A DNA stretch of 64,000 nucleotides from Fagopyrum homotropicum (lineage: Eukaryota > Streptophyta > Magnoliopsida > Caryophyllales > Polygonaceae). The notes below the pieces were generated by a model that ran no database searches, was not told where the DNA came from, and saw only the letters and a program-made list of their open reading frames with translations. The stretch spans positions 8,276,001 through 8,340,000 of the forward strand of contig BSWB01000008.1 in NCBI GenBank assembly GCA_033239125.1, in the 5' to 3' direction. The position numbers and the translations under genes are program-made. How positions within the stretch are numbered: the stretch's first letter is position 1; the number at the start of each line of letters is the position of its first letter. This document shows, piece after piece, positions 9,829 through 22,161 of this stretch.

Positions 9829-12800
9829 GGCATATCCAAACTTGCCTTGTTGGAGATTTACTACAAGGGGCTGGATGCGGGAACGCAATTCAACCTCCAA
9901 TCCCTCTCATGTGGAACGTTCATGGACATGAGAGAAGATGACGCTTGGGACTTTATTGAGAAGCAAGCAAGAGTCATAGAGAAGTATTCCCACCGGAAAG
10001 TGGAGGGAAATCGTGTGGAGCAAGGAGCAAAGCTCACACACGAAGCTCAAAATCAGATTTTCTCCCTCAACAATGAGATCAAAGAGTTGAAGGAGGCTAT
10101 CAAGACCAACTTCCCAAAGCAACAAGGGAAGGATGTTGGTTATTTGGGCAACAACAATGGCGGCAACAACAATAACCGGAACAATAACCGGAATAATAAT
10201 TGGAATGGAAACAACAACAACCGAAACAACGATTGGAACAACAATAGGGGTTCAAACAACAACAATTGGCGCTCCAATCAACAAAATTCCGGTAACTTTT
10301 ATCCTTCCAACTCAAATTCACTAACTCCACCTTCCTCTTCCTCTACTCCTTTGAAAAGCCAGGGGCAATCATCTAATGGAGGAAACATTTCGGGGAAGGA
10401 GAAGCCCGATCCCATATTGGAAACAATTTTGGGAAAGCTTCAAGGGTTGGAGAACCGCCTCATCAAGGTTGATGATCAAGTTTCTAAGGTTGACAAAGCT
10501 CAAAAGGCTTTAGAGAACCAAATGTTCAACCACGCGGAGGAAGTTCCTAGAAATCAAGGGAAGCTTCCAAGAAAGACGGAGGACAACCCTAAGGGAAGGG
10601 TAATGGCGATTACAACTAGGAGCGGAGTGACAACCACCGATCTGCAGCCTACATTCGTTGAAGTCCCCGTAGAGAAGGGCAAGGAGAAGGGGAAGGAGAA
10701 GGAAGACGTCTACGTTCCTCCTCTAGCTTACAAACCTCCCCTTCCATTCCCTTAATCTAGAGCGCGAGCGCGCCTAGACAAACAATTCGGTAAGTTCATA
10801 GAACTCATGAGTAAGCTGCATATTAACATACCATTCATTGATGCTATTGTAGGTATGCCGGCTTATGGCAAGTTCTTGAAGGAACTCCTCTCTAACAAGA
10901 GGAAGCTAGAAGACTTTGGTGAGGTCAAGATGAGTTCGGATTCTTCGGACCTCATCAAGACCATGAAGGAGAAAATGCCCCCAAAGCTGAAGGATCCGGG
11001 GTCATTTTGCATTCCCATTGGAGTGGGAGATGTCACATATGACGCTTTATGTGACTTAGGAGCAAGTGTGAGCATCATACCACTTGCATTGTGTAGGAAG
11101 ATCGGTTTAGGCGACCCTAAACCGGTGAAGATGACGTTATACATGGCGGATCGATCCATCACTCGCCCCGTCGGTATTGTAGAAGACGTCCCGGTCAAGC
11201 TAGGTAAATTCTTTGTTCCCATTGATTTCGTCGTGCTTGACATTCCTGCAGATAGTCCGGTTCCGATCATACTCGGAAGACCGTTTCTTGCAACTTCCGG
11301 CTGCATAGTCGATTGCAAGAATGGTAGACTCGCTTTTGACATAGGAGAAGAGAAAGTAGAGTTCGTTCTTTCCACTCTAGTGAAGGAGCCAATCTTTGAT
11401 GAGGATAATTACGATATCCAAGATGAAGAAGGGTTGTCTAGAGAGGAGGTAAGTGCGATTCTCTTTAACGATCCTTTACAAAAAGTTATCACTATGAGTC
11501 TAACCAATGTAGGGGAAGATGAAGAGTGCAATGAGGCAATTGAAGCCTTAGAAGCACAAGAAGAGATGCATGAAGAGGAGTTTGAGAAGCTCCACGATGA
11601 GGCTGAGAATGTCAGAATCCACGGTCATACCCTGTATTCCACGACCGTGGATTCCACAACCAAAATCATACCTCATTCCAGGGGATTACACGGCCGTGGA
11701 GAAGATGTGACAACCGTATTTCCCTTCCACGCCCTAAACCACGGCCGTGGAGGACAAGATCCACCCGTAATTCTGGCCGTGGAAGGGAGTGATCGAGACA
11801 TTTCTTCGACTTCTTCCGATTCTTCTCCAACACACTCATCACCCTTAGAAACTTCTAAGGAAACATCGGATGCTCCTCAAGGATCGTTGGAAGCTCCGAA
11901 AGCAATGGAACTCAAACCACTTCCTACTCATCTAAGGTACGCTTTTCTAGGACCTAATTCTACCTTCCCGGTTATTGTTAGTTCCGATCTAAGCATAGAT
12001 GAACATGAACAGCTCATGATTGTCCTTAGGAAACATAGGAAGGCTATAGGCTATACTATCGAGGACTTAGTAGGAATTAAACCCTCCCTATGCATGCATA
12101 AGATACTAATGGAGGAAGACTTTAGAACTTCGAGACAACCTCAAAGGCGGTTGAATCCGACCATGAAGGAGGTTGTCAAGAAGGAAATTCTTAAACTTCT
12201 TGATGCAGGTATCATCTATCCTATCTCCGATAGTAAGTGGGTGAGTCCAGTTCAAGTAGTTCCGAAGAAGGGAGGAATGACGGTCATCACCAACAAGAAC
12301 AACGAACTCATTCCTACCCGAACCGTAACTGGATGGCGGATGTGCATAGACTACCGCAAGCTCAACAACGCAACGCGGAAGGATCATTTTCCATTGCCAT
12401 TCATTGATCAAATGCTTGAAAGGTTAGCGCAACATTCACATTTTTGCTACCTTGACGGCTATAGTGGTTTCTTTCAGATTCCGATACATCCGGACGATCA
12501 GGAGAAGACCACATTCACGTGCCCATGGGGTACGTTTGCTTATAGGAGAATGCCGTTCGGGCTTTGCAACGCCCCAACCACCTTTCAACGGTGCATGATG
12601 GCCATCTTCTCCGAATACGTAGAGGAAATCATGGAAGTCTTCATGGACGACTTCTCCGTATACGGTTCCTCTTTTAACGATTGCCTTTCTAACCTTTCTC
12701 TTGTTTTGCAAAGGTGTGAAGACACTAACCTAGTTCTTAATTGGGAGAAGTGTCAATTCATGGTTAAGGAAGGAACCGTATTAGGTCACTTAGTCTCTAA

Positions 12801-14810
12801 TAGAGGGATAGAGGTAGACAAGGCTAAGATAGAGACCATAGAGAAACTTCCTCCCCCAATTTCGGTGAAAGGGATAAGAAGTTTCCTAGGACATGCTGGA
12901 TTTTATAGACGTTTCATCAAGGACTTTTCTAAGATATCAAAACCTCTCACTAATCTATTGATAAAGGATGCGGTTTTTGAGTTTTCACAGGAATGTTTGG
13001 ATGCGTTTAACACCATTCGGCAAGCTCTAATTTCAGCACCTATCATCCAACCTCCGGATTGGACTCTACCCTTTGAGATTATGTGCGATGCTAGTGACGT
13101 AGCTATTGGAGCTGTTCTTGGACAACGAAAGGAAGGGCGAACCCATGCCATATACTATGCTAGCAAGACGCTAGATGAAGCGCAGCTCAACTACGCCACT
13201 ACCGAGAAAGAGTTTTTAGCCATTGTCTATGCTATTGACAAGTTTTGCTCTTATCTTGTAGGTGCAAAGGTGATTGTCTACACGGATCATGCTGCAATCC
13301 GGTACCTCCTTGCGAAGAAAGATGCGAAGCCAAGGCTGATTAGATGGATTCTTCTCCTACAAGAATTCGATCTTGAGATCCGCGACAAGAAAGGTTCAGA
13401 AAATTCTGTCGCGGATCATTTGAGTCGTCTAACACATCTAGAGGAGGACCATCTACCTATTGATGACTCCTTCCCGGACGAACACCTACATATCATAGAG
13501 GAGTGCATCAACGTGATCTCCAAAGGTAACGAACCATGGTTTGCTGATTTTGTTAACTATTTGGTTTGCCAGGAGATACCGCTCGGACTATCCTACGCAC
13601 AAAGGAAGAAGTTCTTCAAGGACGTACGGGAATACTATTGGAACGAGCCTCTCCTCTTTAAGAGAGGTCCGGATGGCATCATTCGGCGATGTGTGTCAGA
13701 AGATGAGATGCAAAGTGTCATCCGTCATTGTCATTCACTACCTTGTGGAGGACACGCTAGTTCGAACAAGACTAGCGCAAAGGTATTGCAATCTGGATTC
13801 TTTTGGCCTACTTTGTTTAGAGATTGCAATCCTTTGTTTCTTGCTGCGATGCTTGTCAAAGAACAGGCAATATTTCTAGAAGGAACGAGATGCCCCTCAA
13901 CAACATCCAAGAGGTGGAGATTTTCGACGTTTGGGGAGTCGATTTCATGGGACCATTCCCATCTTCTTGTGGAAACCAATACATACTATTGGCGGTAGAC
14001 TACGTTTCTAGATGGGTGGAAGCAATTGCCTCTCCCACAAATGATGCCATGGTGGTGGTCAAGTTCTTCAACAAGACCATCTTCCCGCGATTTGGGACGC
14101 CAAGGACGATCATTAGTGATGGAGGTTCTCACTTCATAGCCCGCCGCTTTGAAGCTCTTCTAGCTAAGTATGGGGTTACTCACAAGATCGCTACCCCTTA
14201 CCATCCACAAACAAGTGGACAAGTTGAGATCTCAAATAGGGAGATCAAAAGAATCTTAGAGAAGACGGTTTCAAGGACTAGGAAGGATTGGTCCTTGAAG
14301 CTTGATGATGCATTATGGGCATACCGGACTGCGTACAAGACTTCCATAGGAACCACACCATACAACCTTGTGTATGGGAAGTCTTGTCACTTGCCGGTGG
14401 AGTTGGAACACAAAGCGTTTTGGGCTATCAAGTGGCTGAATTTCGGCATGAAGGAAGCGGGAGAGAAGCGTCTCCTCGACATCAATAAGCTGGATGAACT
14501 CCGCTTGAATGCTTATGAAAACGCTAAGATCTACAAGGAAAGAGCAAAGCGTTGGCATGATAAGCATATCATTCCAAGGGACTTCAAAGAAGGAGATCAA
14601 GTTCTCCTCTTCAATTCAAGACTTCGCCTCTTTCCAGGTAAGCTTAAATCTCGTTGGACCGGACCTTTTCTAATTAAGCGTATTTTCCCCCATGGTGCAG
14701 TTGAAGTATGGGGTGAAGCGAGCGGAAGTTTTAAGGTGAACGGCCAACGACTCAAGAAGTACACGCCGGAACTCCAAACTGAGGAGTTTGCGCCTACCGC
14801 ACTCGAATAA
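9829..14810 (+). pseudogene. Element B gag-pol, interrupted and with two lesions
   Basis: Starts in the gag core (LLEIYYKGLD) because A separates it from its N-terminus. An Asn-rich tail (about 10140-10290) leads to a TAA at 10756 where A has CAA. After this the frame continues unbroken through protease (DLGAS near 11050), the dyad-bearing linker (about 11600-11800, longer than in A and still in frame), reverse transcriptase (FMDD near 12640) and RNase H. Near 13822 one base is missing relative to A (GATGTACAATCC in A, GATTGCAATCC in B), shifting frame inside the integrase zinc finger; the rest of integrase is open in the new frame (CDACQR to the stop at 14810). Two lesions make B defective for pol, though domain motifs are otherwise intact. 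Confidence 0.9.
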
Positions 14811-14851
14811 GTGCGAGATTGGTCTAGCTACGGACCTTAAACAAAACGCTT

Positions 14852-14869
14852 CTTGGGAGGCAACCCAAG
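14852..14869 (+). other. Conserved AGGCAA-loop hairpin after pol (B)
   Basis: CTTGGG-AGGCAA-CCCAAG, identical to the A copy and at the same distance from the pol stop, with the same upstream GACCTTAAAC block. Confidence 0.75.
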
Positions 14870-15054
14870 GTATTGTATTTTTGCTTTTATCTTCGATTCA
14901 TAGATTAGTTTAGCATAGACGTTTTTGCTTTGTTTTTGCCTCGATTTCTTCCGGTATGTTCGTGTTTTTGGATGTAGGACCAATGGAAAAGGAAAAGAGG
15001 AGGATGATGTTGAAGAAGAGTGACGAAATTTGGACTTTGGAGCTTTACAGAGGG

Positions 15055-15208
15055 TTCCACGGTCTAAATTACGGTCGTCATAGCTACAGTGGCCGTAATT
15101 TCCAAAAGCCTTTGAAAAATCACCAAAACCACGGTTCCGTACACTTCCACGGCCGTGGAACACCCCGACAGACCGTGATTTTCAAAATTTTGCCTGCAAC
15201 TATATAAG
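15055..15208 (+). promoter_or_regulatory. Internal promoter-like module before ORF3 (B)
   Basis: Dyad half-sites from 15057, a full CCACGGCCGTGG at 15147-15158, then TATATAAG at 15201-15208, 437 bp before the ORF3 ATG. The leader hairpin AATCGTT-TTC-AACGATT follows at 15298-15314, and a further dyad at 15593-15604 lies just before the ORF. The rest of 14811-15637 holds no trusted ORF. Confidence 0.58.
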
Positions 15209-15637
15209 CCACATTCTTCACAAATTTATCCCAAAAATCCCTCTTTCCACGACCTAAGTGCCGAAACACCACGACCCCTCTCAAATCTTCGTTTCCTAAT
15301 CGTTTTCAACGATTCTTCTCCCCAAACTGCAGCAAATTCAACCACAAACAAGATCCAAGCGACGAATCGAACGGAAATTCACCAACAAACGCGCATTTCG
15401 GATTTTCAATCCGAAAAAGAGGTTTTCTTTTCCCTTCTTGATTCTTGCTGATTCGGTTGTTTTTGTTAGAGATTTTTAGGAAGAACTGATTGAGAATTGA
15501 GGAAATTAGACTAGGACAGCCTGTTGTGGAGATTGATTGTGAAATTGCTGAGATTTGTGATTTTCTGAGACGAACCACGGTCACTGGGTGAATTACGGCC
15601 GTGGTTTTGGACGAACAGACCGTAATTTTTGAGCAGA

Positions 15638-17182
15638 ATGGACTTCGTAAGGAGAGTTTCGGGGAGGATAAAGGAGAAGAAAAATGAGCAAAATAAGAAG
15701 AGGAAGGGTAATCCCTCCTCCTCCTCATCCTCTAGGGCACCACCACCCTCTTCACCTTCACCTCCATCCTCACCTTCACCTCCATCTTCACCCCCTCACC
15801 CTAGAGTCCCGACCATACACGATGACCATCTTGCTGCACTTGATAGGATCAAGGAGAGGCCAGTGATTGGCCCTAGATATTTGTTGTTGGAGGATCTAGT
15901 TCCTCTCAACATTGTTGATGACCTCACTTGGCTCTTGGATAGAGCCGGATTAGTTGTCTTCTCGGCTATCCGAGAAGACGCATATGAGGAGATCACACGG
16001 GAGGTTGTGACGTCCTTTGAGCACAGCCACGTCGATAGGACCGTCTCTTTCCGCCTTATGGAGAGAGATTATCAGTTGAGTATCCGTGAGTTTGGGACGA
16101 TTTTTGGGTTCCATGAGACCTTCAATGGTCGATTTCCGAGTGGTGTTTACCCCAAGGACTTTTGGGAGGAGGTTGCAATGATTTACGCCGACGAGGATCG
16201 CTGGCAACCCGCTGACACCAAGGCTAGATTGATGTACCATCTAGCCTTGAAGATAGCTCACCGTGTTCTTTCGGAGTGTCTCTTTCCTAGGACAGAGACG
16301 CCCCAAAAGATCAAGACGGATGAGCTATTCTTGCTTTATTGCATGCTTTATGGACGCCGTGCAGATTGTGCTACTCTCTTGGCTGCTACGATGAGCAAGC
16401 TCAAGAACAAGAAGAAGGGGAACATTGGATATGGTGGGATAGTCACCCACATTGCTAGGAGTTTTGGTGTCGAGTTTTCTGCTTGCACCCGCATACCGGC
16501 CGTACCTTTAGGGCTACATGCTTTCATGGTTAGGGGTCTCATCTTCCCCACACATAGAGGTCCGCCTTATGCGGGCATGCCTTGGGAGAGTAGGACGGGT
16601 AGGGGTATAGAGTGGCTACCAGAGTACTCCATTATGGCGGGACACCATAATTGGAAGGAGACATTCGCTGCGATGCATGCGAACAGGATAGCAGCTCCCC
16701 CTTATGTCCCACCACCGGTTGTCGAGGAGGAGGATATGGGAGATCAGTTTGAGAGGGGAGGAGGAGCCGAGCAGGAGTTTGACATGTTTCCGGACCAGCC
16801 GGAGGCGGCCCCAGATGTACCTAGACGCTCTCCACGTCCAGCTAGAGCCTCAGGCTCGTCATCTCGCCGCGCTAGCGTGAGTGAGAGGCCCACATGGATG
16901 ACCACACCTCCTGCATGGTATGGCGTTCCCCCTCCTTGGTCCACCGAGCAGCCAGCAGCACCTCCACCAGCACCAGCACCATCCGACACCCCAGCATGGT
17001 ACAATCAGTCCCCGGGATGGTACGAGCAGATGCCGGATTGGGCTACCGGACTTTCAGAGAGAGTAGGAGCGCTAGAGATCCGGGCGGATGCTAGAGACGG
17101 ACGTTTAGACAACACCGCAGTGATTGGGCGGTTCTACGATCCGAGCTTCTCTCCATTCCCGCCGCCGCCAGCACCGCAGTGA
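15638..17182 (+). CDS. Element B ORF3 (Athila ORF-1-like protein, 514 aa)
   Basis: Open ORF, close in sequence to the A protein over its whole length: basic N-terminus, Ser/Pro low-complexity stretch with a longer Ser run, globular core (RTETPQK, GGIVTHIA, PLGLHAFMVRGL), acidic and Pro/Trp/Tyr-rich C-terminal part. Near the C-terminus a stretch present in A (about 14 residues after RDGRLD) is replaced by a shorter, different segment before the shared FYDPSFSPF end. I took the ATG at 15638, which aligns with the A start; an in-frame TTG upstream is not a likely start. No signal peptide or membrane segment is seen. ORF3 stays open in an element whose pol is broken, which fits recent decay or function in trans. 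Confidence 0.86.
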   Translation: MDFVRRVSGRIKEKKNEQNKKRKGNPSSSSSSRAPPPSSPSPPSSPSPPSSPPHPRVPTIHDDHLAALDRIKERPVIGPRYLLLEDLVPLNIVDDLTWLLDRAGLVVFSAIREDAYEEITREVVTSFEHSHVDRTVSFRLMERDYQLSIREFGTIFGFHETFNGRFPSGVYPKDFWEEVAMIYADEDRWQPADTKARLMYHLALKIAHRVLSECLFPRTETPQKIKTDELFLLYCMLYGRRADCATLLAATMSKLKNKKKGNIGYGGIVTHIARSFGVEFSACTRIPAVPLGLHAFMVRGLIFPTHRGPPYAGMPWESRTGRGIEWLPEYSIMAGHHNWKETFAAMHANRIAAPPYVPPPVVEEEDMGDQFERGGGAEQEFDMFPDQPEAAPDVPRRSPRPARASGSSSRRASVSERPTWMTTPPAWYGVPPPWSTEQPAAPPPAPAPSDTPAWYNQSPGWYEQMPDWATGLSERVGALEIRADARDGRLDNTAVIGRFYDPSFSPFPPPPAPQ

Positions 17183-18527
17183 TTTGATGCATGACCGTTC
17201 GTTTTAGACATTCCCGCCACCACTTTGTGAGTTTCTTTTTCTTTTCTTCTTTCCTTTCTTTCTTTTGAACATTAGGGACAATGTTCGTCCTAAGTATGGG
17301 GTGGGATGTACTAAAAGTTTGTAATAACTCTACTTACTATGCTTGCTTTCATTTGAGACTATCATTGCATGTTCATTATGTGTTTCACGTTTCATTATCG
17401 CATTGCATGAAAAAGAACTTGAAAAACCCATAAAAATTGAAAAATTTTGAAAAATTATGTGCTTCTAATGAATTGAGATGATTTCTATGATAATCACTAC
17501 TTGTGAATTGAGTTTGATGACAATTGCATGCTTAAAAGAATTGTGAATTGAAAAGAATTTGAATGAATGAATTTTACCTCTTTTGCAAGTTTTATAATGT
17601 GAAAAATGTTACCTAAATCATGTTGAGAAATTGAAGTTGAAATCACACTATAAGTTCTTATACTTCTTGTTGAAATGATTAAGGCAATTCGAATTTTCTT
17701 TCTTCTTTCTTTTGACCATTTTAGCTCCTCATTGAAATATTAGCCTCCTCTACCTATCCGGGAATTTGGAGAAGTGAATGAAAAAGGCATGCTTGATGTG
17801 GGAGAGCCATGAGAGCAAATTTTTGCAATCAAAAGAATAGAAAGAAATTCTAGGTTTGGGGAAGTCAATCATGATGATGAGTAACTCGGCACCATTCACA
17901 TAGCCGGGTGTTTGTGTCTTGCCAAAGTTGGATTGAGCGATATTCCTAGCGGATTATGGTATGTGCGCTAAGGGTTTGAGGCATCTCTTAAAAATTGAGA
18001 AACGTTAATTTCCTAGGCTTCGGTTTTTGTGCACCTCTGTCCATAACTCCAAAAGTAAAGTCGAAAAATGAAAAGAAGAAAGCAAAGCTCTAAGTTGAAG
18101 TGTTGCGGAAACCGCAAAAGAAGAAGAAGGTAGTTGTCCACTTTTCCGGATTCATGCACCACATTTCCTTAAAGTTTTTCCCTTCCTTTCCATATTCTAG
18201 ACCTTTTCTTTGGAAGTCCTTAAGATCAAAAGAATGTTATATGACTTGGTGATCTAAATTGAAGTTTCTTATGATTGATTTTGATAATGTTTAAAGGTTA
18301 TGATGCTTGTTTAGAAGTTGAATTGATTCATGAATTTTCTTTGCTTTTTACTCTTTGATTGAGTGTGTGAAAGTTTAATAAACAATTGAAGCAAGGTTTG
18401 AGAATGATTTATTCTTTAGAAGGCACGTTCATCCAAAAGAAGGTACACATATTTCATCCTAACTCTTGTTTAAAGCTTTTTGAAAGACCTTGCTTAGGGA
18501 CAAGCAAGTGTTAAGTATGGGGTTATT
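17183..18527 (+). other. Non-coding 3' region of B with two PPT modules
   Basis: Same organisation as in A. Internal module: hairpin GAACATT-AGGGAC-AATGTTC (17267-17286) then TAAGTATGGGGTGGG from 17291. Terminal module: hairpin CTTGCTT-AGGGAC-AAGCAAG (18489-18508) then TTAAGTATGGGG, beside the LTR. The conserved block shared with A, H and I lies at about 17874-18055. No gene is seen. Confidence 0.75.
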
Positions 18528-20306
18528 TGTTAGCATGAAATATTGTGATATTTTAGGCACGTTTTCTAAACGTATTTGATTCATATTTATAGTCTTTGAT
18601 TGAGCATCGTTGCATATGTGAGCTAGTATTGCCTATATTGTCGATATGGATGTCTACACTAGCTTTATGTTGAAATATAGGTGATTCAGAGTCATTTCCG
18701 AACGGAATCGAGCAAAGAAGAGTTGATTGAATATGTCCATGGATTGAGGGCATTATTAGGAGCAAATTGGAGTTCAACTTGAGGAATGCACGAGGCTAGG
18801 GAAGAATCACGTTCTTGCCCTAAACCACGCTCTAAAATACGGCCGTACTACAAACCACGTTTAGTTCCACGGCCGTGGAACACTGTAAAGAGAGGCGTGA
18901 TGCATTCCAGTAACTATTACGGCCGTGGAACATATGGTCCAAACCGTGACACAATCCACGCTCTAAATTACGGTCGTGGAATCTTCCATGACCGTGATCT
19001 TGGCGATCTTTTTTGCCACATTTTGAAGCCACGATCTTTTGAAGATTTGGGTTGGGCCGATATTTTATCCTGCCCTATAAAAAGACGGACGAAGCAAGAT
19101 TCCGTCATCCTCGCTTAGCGGCATTCATCGACGCCTACACCTCGTTTAGATCTCCGCTTAGAGAATTTCAACGCCGTTTGAGCCCTTGCTTGGAATCATC
19201 GACATCTCATTGGAGATCGAAGTTCGTATCTGGGATTTGCCCTAATCTCGCACTTTTGGTGGAGATTGCTGTTGAGATCTCCGGATTAGCGGAAGATCGA
19301 AGCTTTTGGAAGATTGTTGCAAGAAGATCTCTCTTCTTGTTTAGGTTTGATTTGGAAGACGGATTGACATCCCGTTCTCCCTTCTTTTCTAAGATCGTGA
19401 TTGTTTGCTTTATTCTGAATCCATTGACAATATTTGTTCTCGATTGTGACTTTGAGATTGGTTTGAAGATTATTGAAAGTTTTCGGAAGTTTTCATCTTT
19501 CTATCTTTTAATCCTTGAATTGATATCAACATGACGGTTATTGGCTAAAAAACCCTTAACAATTCTAAGGTGAAGGGTTGATAGTTATGGCTTAGATGAT
19601 GATAGATCGATCGTAAACAGATTAGACCCTGAGAGTTAGAGAGAATCGTCGACGAACCCTAAATTACGGGCTGTTCTTGAGTTCCACGGCCGTGGAGTCT
19701 CAAGATCTAACCGTAATTTCCCCTAAGTTTACGAACCTGCTTTTACTTTAATCCAAAGTTAAAGGTTTGCTTTAACTTAGTTTAGACTTGTCTTTTCTAG
19801 GTGGTAGTGAAGCCTCAACAACCTCTACCTCGATTGTGAGTGTCATAACCATAATCGGCTAAGTTAGTCTTGATCCTTGGATTACAAGTTTAGGTATTTG
19901 ACATTAATTCTTGCCTTTAGAACCTTTCTACATTGAGCCTCAACAACCTGTATAGAGAGTGTCTTGTAGGTGAGTCATATAAGGTTTTTGGAACTTCACC
20001 GTACGATTACCTTACATTAGCATACCTTTACATATCTCAACTCTGTCTTTATATCATTAGTATATCTTGAATCGATTGCCACAGCTGGATACTTGGATCT
20101 TTAGGATTGTTGTTTTCCCAATATTTGCAAAACTCTCATATTTACTCGCTTGATAATCTGCAATTGAATTTGTTCCCACCCAAATCCCTGTGTTCGATAC
20201 TCTGGAATTCTTGCTTAACTACATCGATCCGTACACTGCGGGTTCGCTGCTTGATTCTAGTTTTATAAATTTAAAACTTATTTGCACACACCTCTAGGGG
20301 CGAACA
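18528..20306 (+). repeat. 3' LTR of element B (1779 bp)
   Basis: TGTTAGC to GCGAACA, homologous to the A LTR. Dyads at 18867-18878 and around 18916-18990, TATAAAAA at 19076-19083, start-site hairpin GACGGA/TCCGTC (19084-19106), and a nested inverted repeat at 19661-19719. One of the GCCTCAACAACCT words (near 19838) has decayed relative to A. Confidence 0.92.
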
Positions 20307-21323
20307 GGCAGCACCGCCATCATCATCCTCATCTGCATCCTCCTGCACCTAAGCTGATGCATCTCTAGCATCCTCAATGTATGGTATCCATGCAGTGGAC
20401 CATGACTGAGGGTCGTAGACTGAGAACTGGGAAGACCACCTAATACCCTAAGGGCCAGTCTGCTCCCAAGGTATCGCCACATATGGCGTAGTGAGTCCAC
20501 GAGGAACTAGAATCCTCCTAGTGATCATCTCCTACAGCCCTAGCGGCTTGGCAGCCGCCACTAATGTACAAGCGCTCAAATCCAACCCCATCATTGTCGC
20601 TATATGAGTCACTAACCCACCACAACAAATGTCTCCCTTCCCCTTAGCCTTGATCCGGTGCAGATCCTCAGCTAGCATCGCACCAAAATCAGGCACTCCT
20701 CCGGTCACCATACAAAACAGACTCAGAAGCTCCCCCTGTCTAACCTTCTGGGGCGTCTCAGTACGCACCAGAAGTGTCTCACTGAATATCCGGTGGGCGA
20801 GTCTAAAAGCGAGGTGGAAAATAATCCTCTCCCTGGAGTCTCCAAGTCCCCACTTATCAGCATGGTCAACTACATGAGCTATTTGTCCCCAGAACTCTCG
20901 AGCTACGGCTCGAGAAGGGAAGTCGGGAACTGTGGGGGTCGGGAAGCCGAAGACGTCTCTCCATTGATCCATCAGTACTAAGTAATTCCGGTTCAGCAAC
21001 CGGTACTTGATGGCCCTCTCCTCGGGCAGGTGAGTCACAGAACTCACAAACTCCAGTGTAGGCTCGAGGTAGGCTAGACCTCTAATCTCCATGAACTGCT
21101 CCAGCCCAACCATCGAGACCATCCGTCTCAAATCATCAGCAACGTAAAGATAGTCAAAAGCAGCTATATCTAAAAACCGTGGCGCAATCACTGGGCGCGT
21201 ATGAATGCGGTCATAATCGGCTCGGTGACGCTCATGTATCACCGGTATGGAAGGCCAAGAAGAAGAAGAAGAAGGTGAGGATCTGTCCCTCATAACTAAC
21301 TGGCGATCGGACCTAGAACTCAT
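20307..21323 (-). pseudogene. Element C ORF3, truncated by insertion of B
   Basis: Begins at the ATG at 21323 with a short basic/Ser-rich N-terminus and shows the ORF3 core, divergent from A/B (shared blocks include RTETPQK, GGLVTHIA and PLGL). A stop at 20532-20534 interrupts the frame where a sense codon is expected; recognisable sequence continues to an acidic DDDGGAA region that also occurs in I, and is cut by the B LTR at 20306/20307. Further stops occur in the tail. As in A/B, no membrane segment is visible. Confidence 0.82.
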
Positions 21324-21768
21324 TCGCTATTTCTCTATCTGACAGGTCACCTCGGTTGCTTGTCAGAACTCAAGAACACCTCGGCCGAGGCGCAGGTCGA
21401 TTGGACCGAGGTGCGAAGCTGCTCGATTCCAACTCTCAGAATTTCAGTTCTTTTCCCGCGATTGCACTACAGATTATTCATATGGGGTACTTAAGCCTTT
21501 TTCAACAGAGATCTATGGCAACCAAAGCCACTAAATTCCAAAATCAGTAAAGAGAAGAAGGAGTTAGGGTTTCGACTTTTTACCCCGGATTCGGTCGATT
21601 CGAGGCATTCTTGTTGCAGATTGTTGCTTGCAATTGGTTCCCCTAGCCTTTCCTCGCAGAATGGGAGTAAGAATCGTCGAAAACGATCGAGAAACGAAGA
21701 AAGCAAGGTTAGGGCGCGCCGCAGTCGAGGGATAAGTTAGGAGGTAAGAGAGAGAGAAACCGTTTCCC

Positions 21769-21912
21769 TTTTTATACCCCTCGCCGATTCTGCTGTCACC
21801 TCGGTCGAGGTGGTCCCGACTGGACCGAGGTGTCTGGACCGAGGTGGATTGTTGTCAGCCCTAGTCGCCTCAGTTGCTCAAGAATCATCTCAGTCGATGT
21901 GTTGTGACTGCA
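21769..21912 (-). promoter_or_regulatory. Internal promoter-like module before ORF3 (C)
   Basis: On the minus strand, CCTCGGTCGAGG (21799-21810) and several ACCGAGGTG half-sites lie just upstream of TATAAAAA (21769-21776), which is about 453 bp before the ORF3 ATG at 21323. Same layout as A and B with a different dyad word. The rest of 21324-22161 has another dyad cluster (about 21356-21420) and no trusted gene. Confidence 0.55.
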
Positions 21913-22102
21913 ACCGAGATGTGTTTCAGTCAAACTCTGTCTTCTCAATTTTTCGAACTTCTGTCCTTCCAGTGTTGCTCCTGAGTTGTGTTCCTTCCTT
22001 AGAAAGTACCTGGTTTCTGTCTAGGACGCCAAAAACAAAGCAAAGCAAAGCAAAAGCAAACTATCTAAAGCTAGACTAGAAAAGGGAAAAGAAAGCAATA
22101 CC

Positions 22103-22120
22103 TTGGGTTGCCTCCCAAGA
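22103..22120 (-). other. Conserved AGGCAA-loop hairpin after pol (C)
   Basis: Minus-strand CTTGGG-AGGCAA-CCCAAG, 42 nt after the pol stop, with the adjoining AAGCGCTT block as in A and B. Confidence 0.72.
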
Positions 22121-22161
22121 AGCGCTTGGTTTAAGGTCACTAGCTGGACCGTACGACATCC

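Larger units (their letters stand above)
9827..20306 (+). mobile_element. Element B: Athila-type Ty3/gypsy retrotransposon, same family as A
   Basis: B resumes in mid-gag right after the A LTR and runs through pol, ORF3, the 3' non-coding region and a 3' LTR ending at 20306. Its 5' LTR and gag start must lie upstream of A, outside the window. B ends inside ORF3 of minus-strand element C, so three elements are stacked: A in B in C. The bases after the LTR (GGCAG, 20307-20311) are the expected target duplication. Confidence 0.88.
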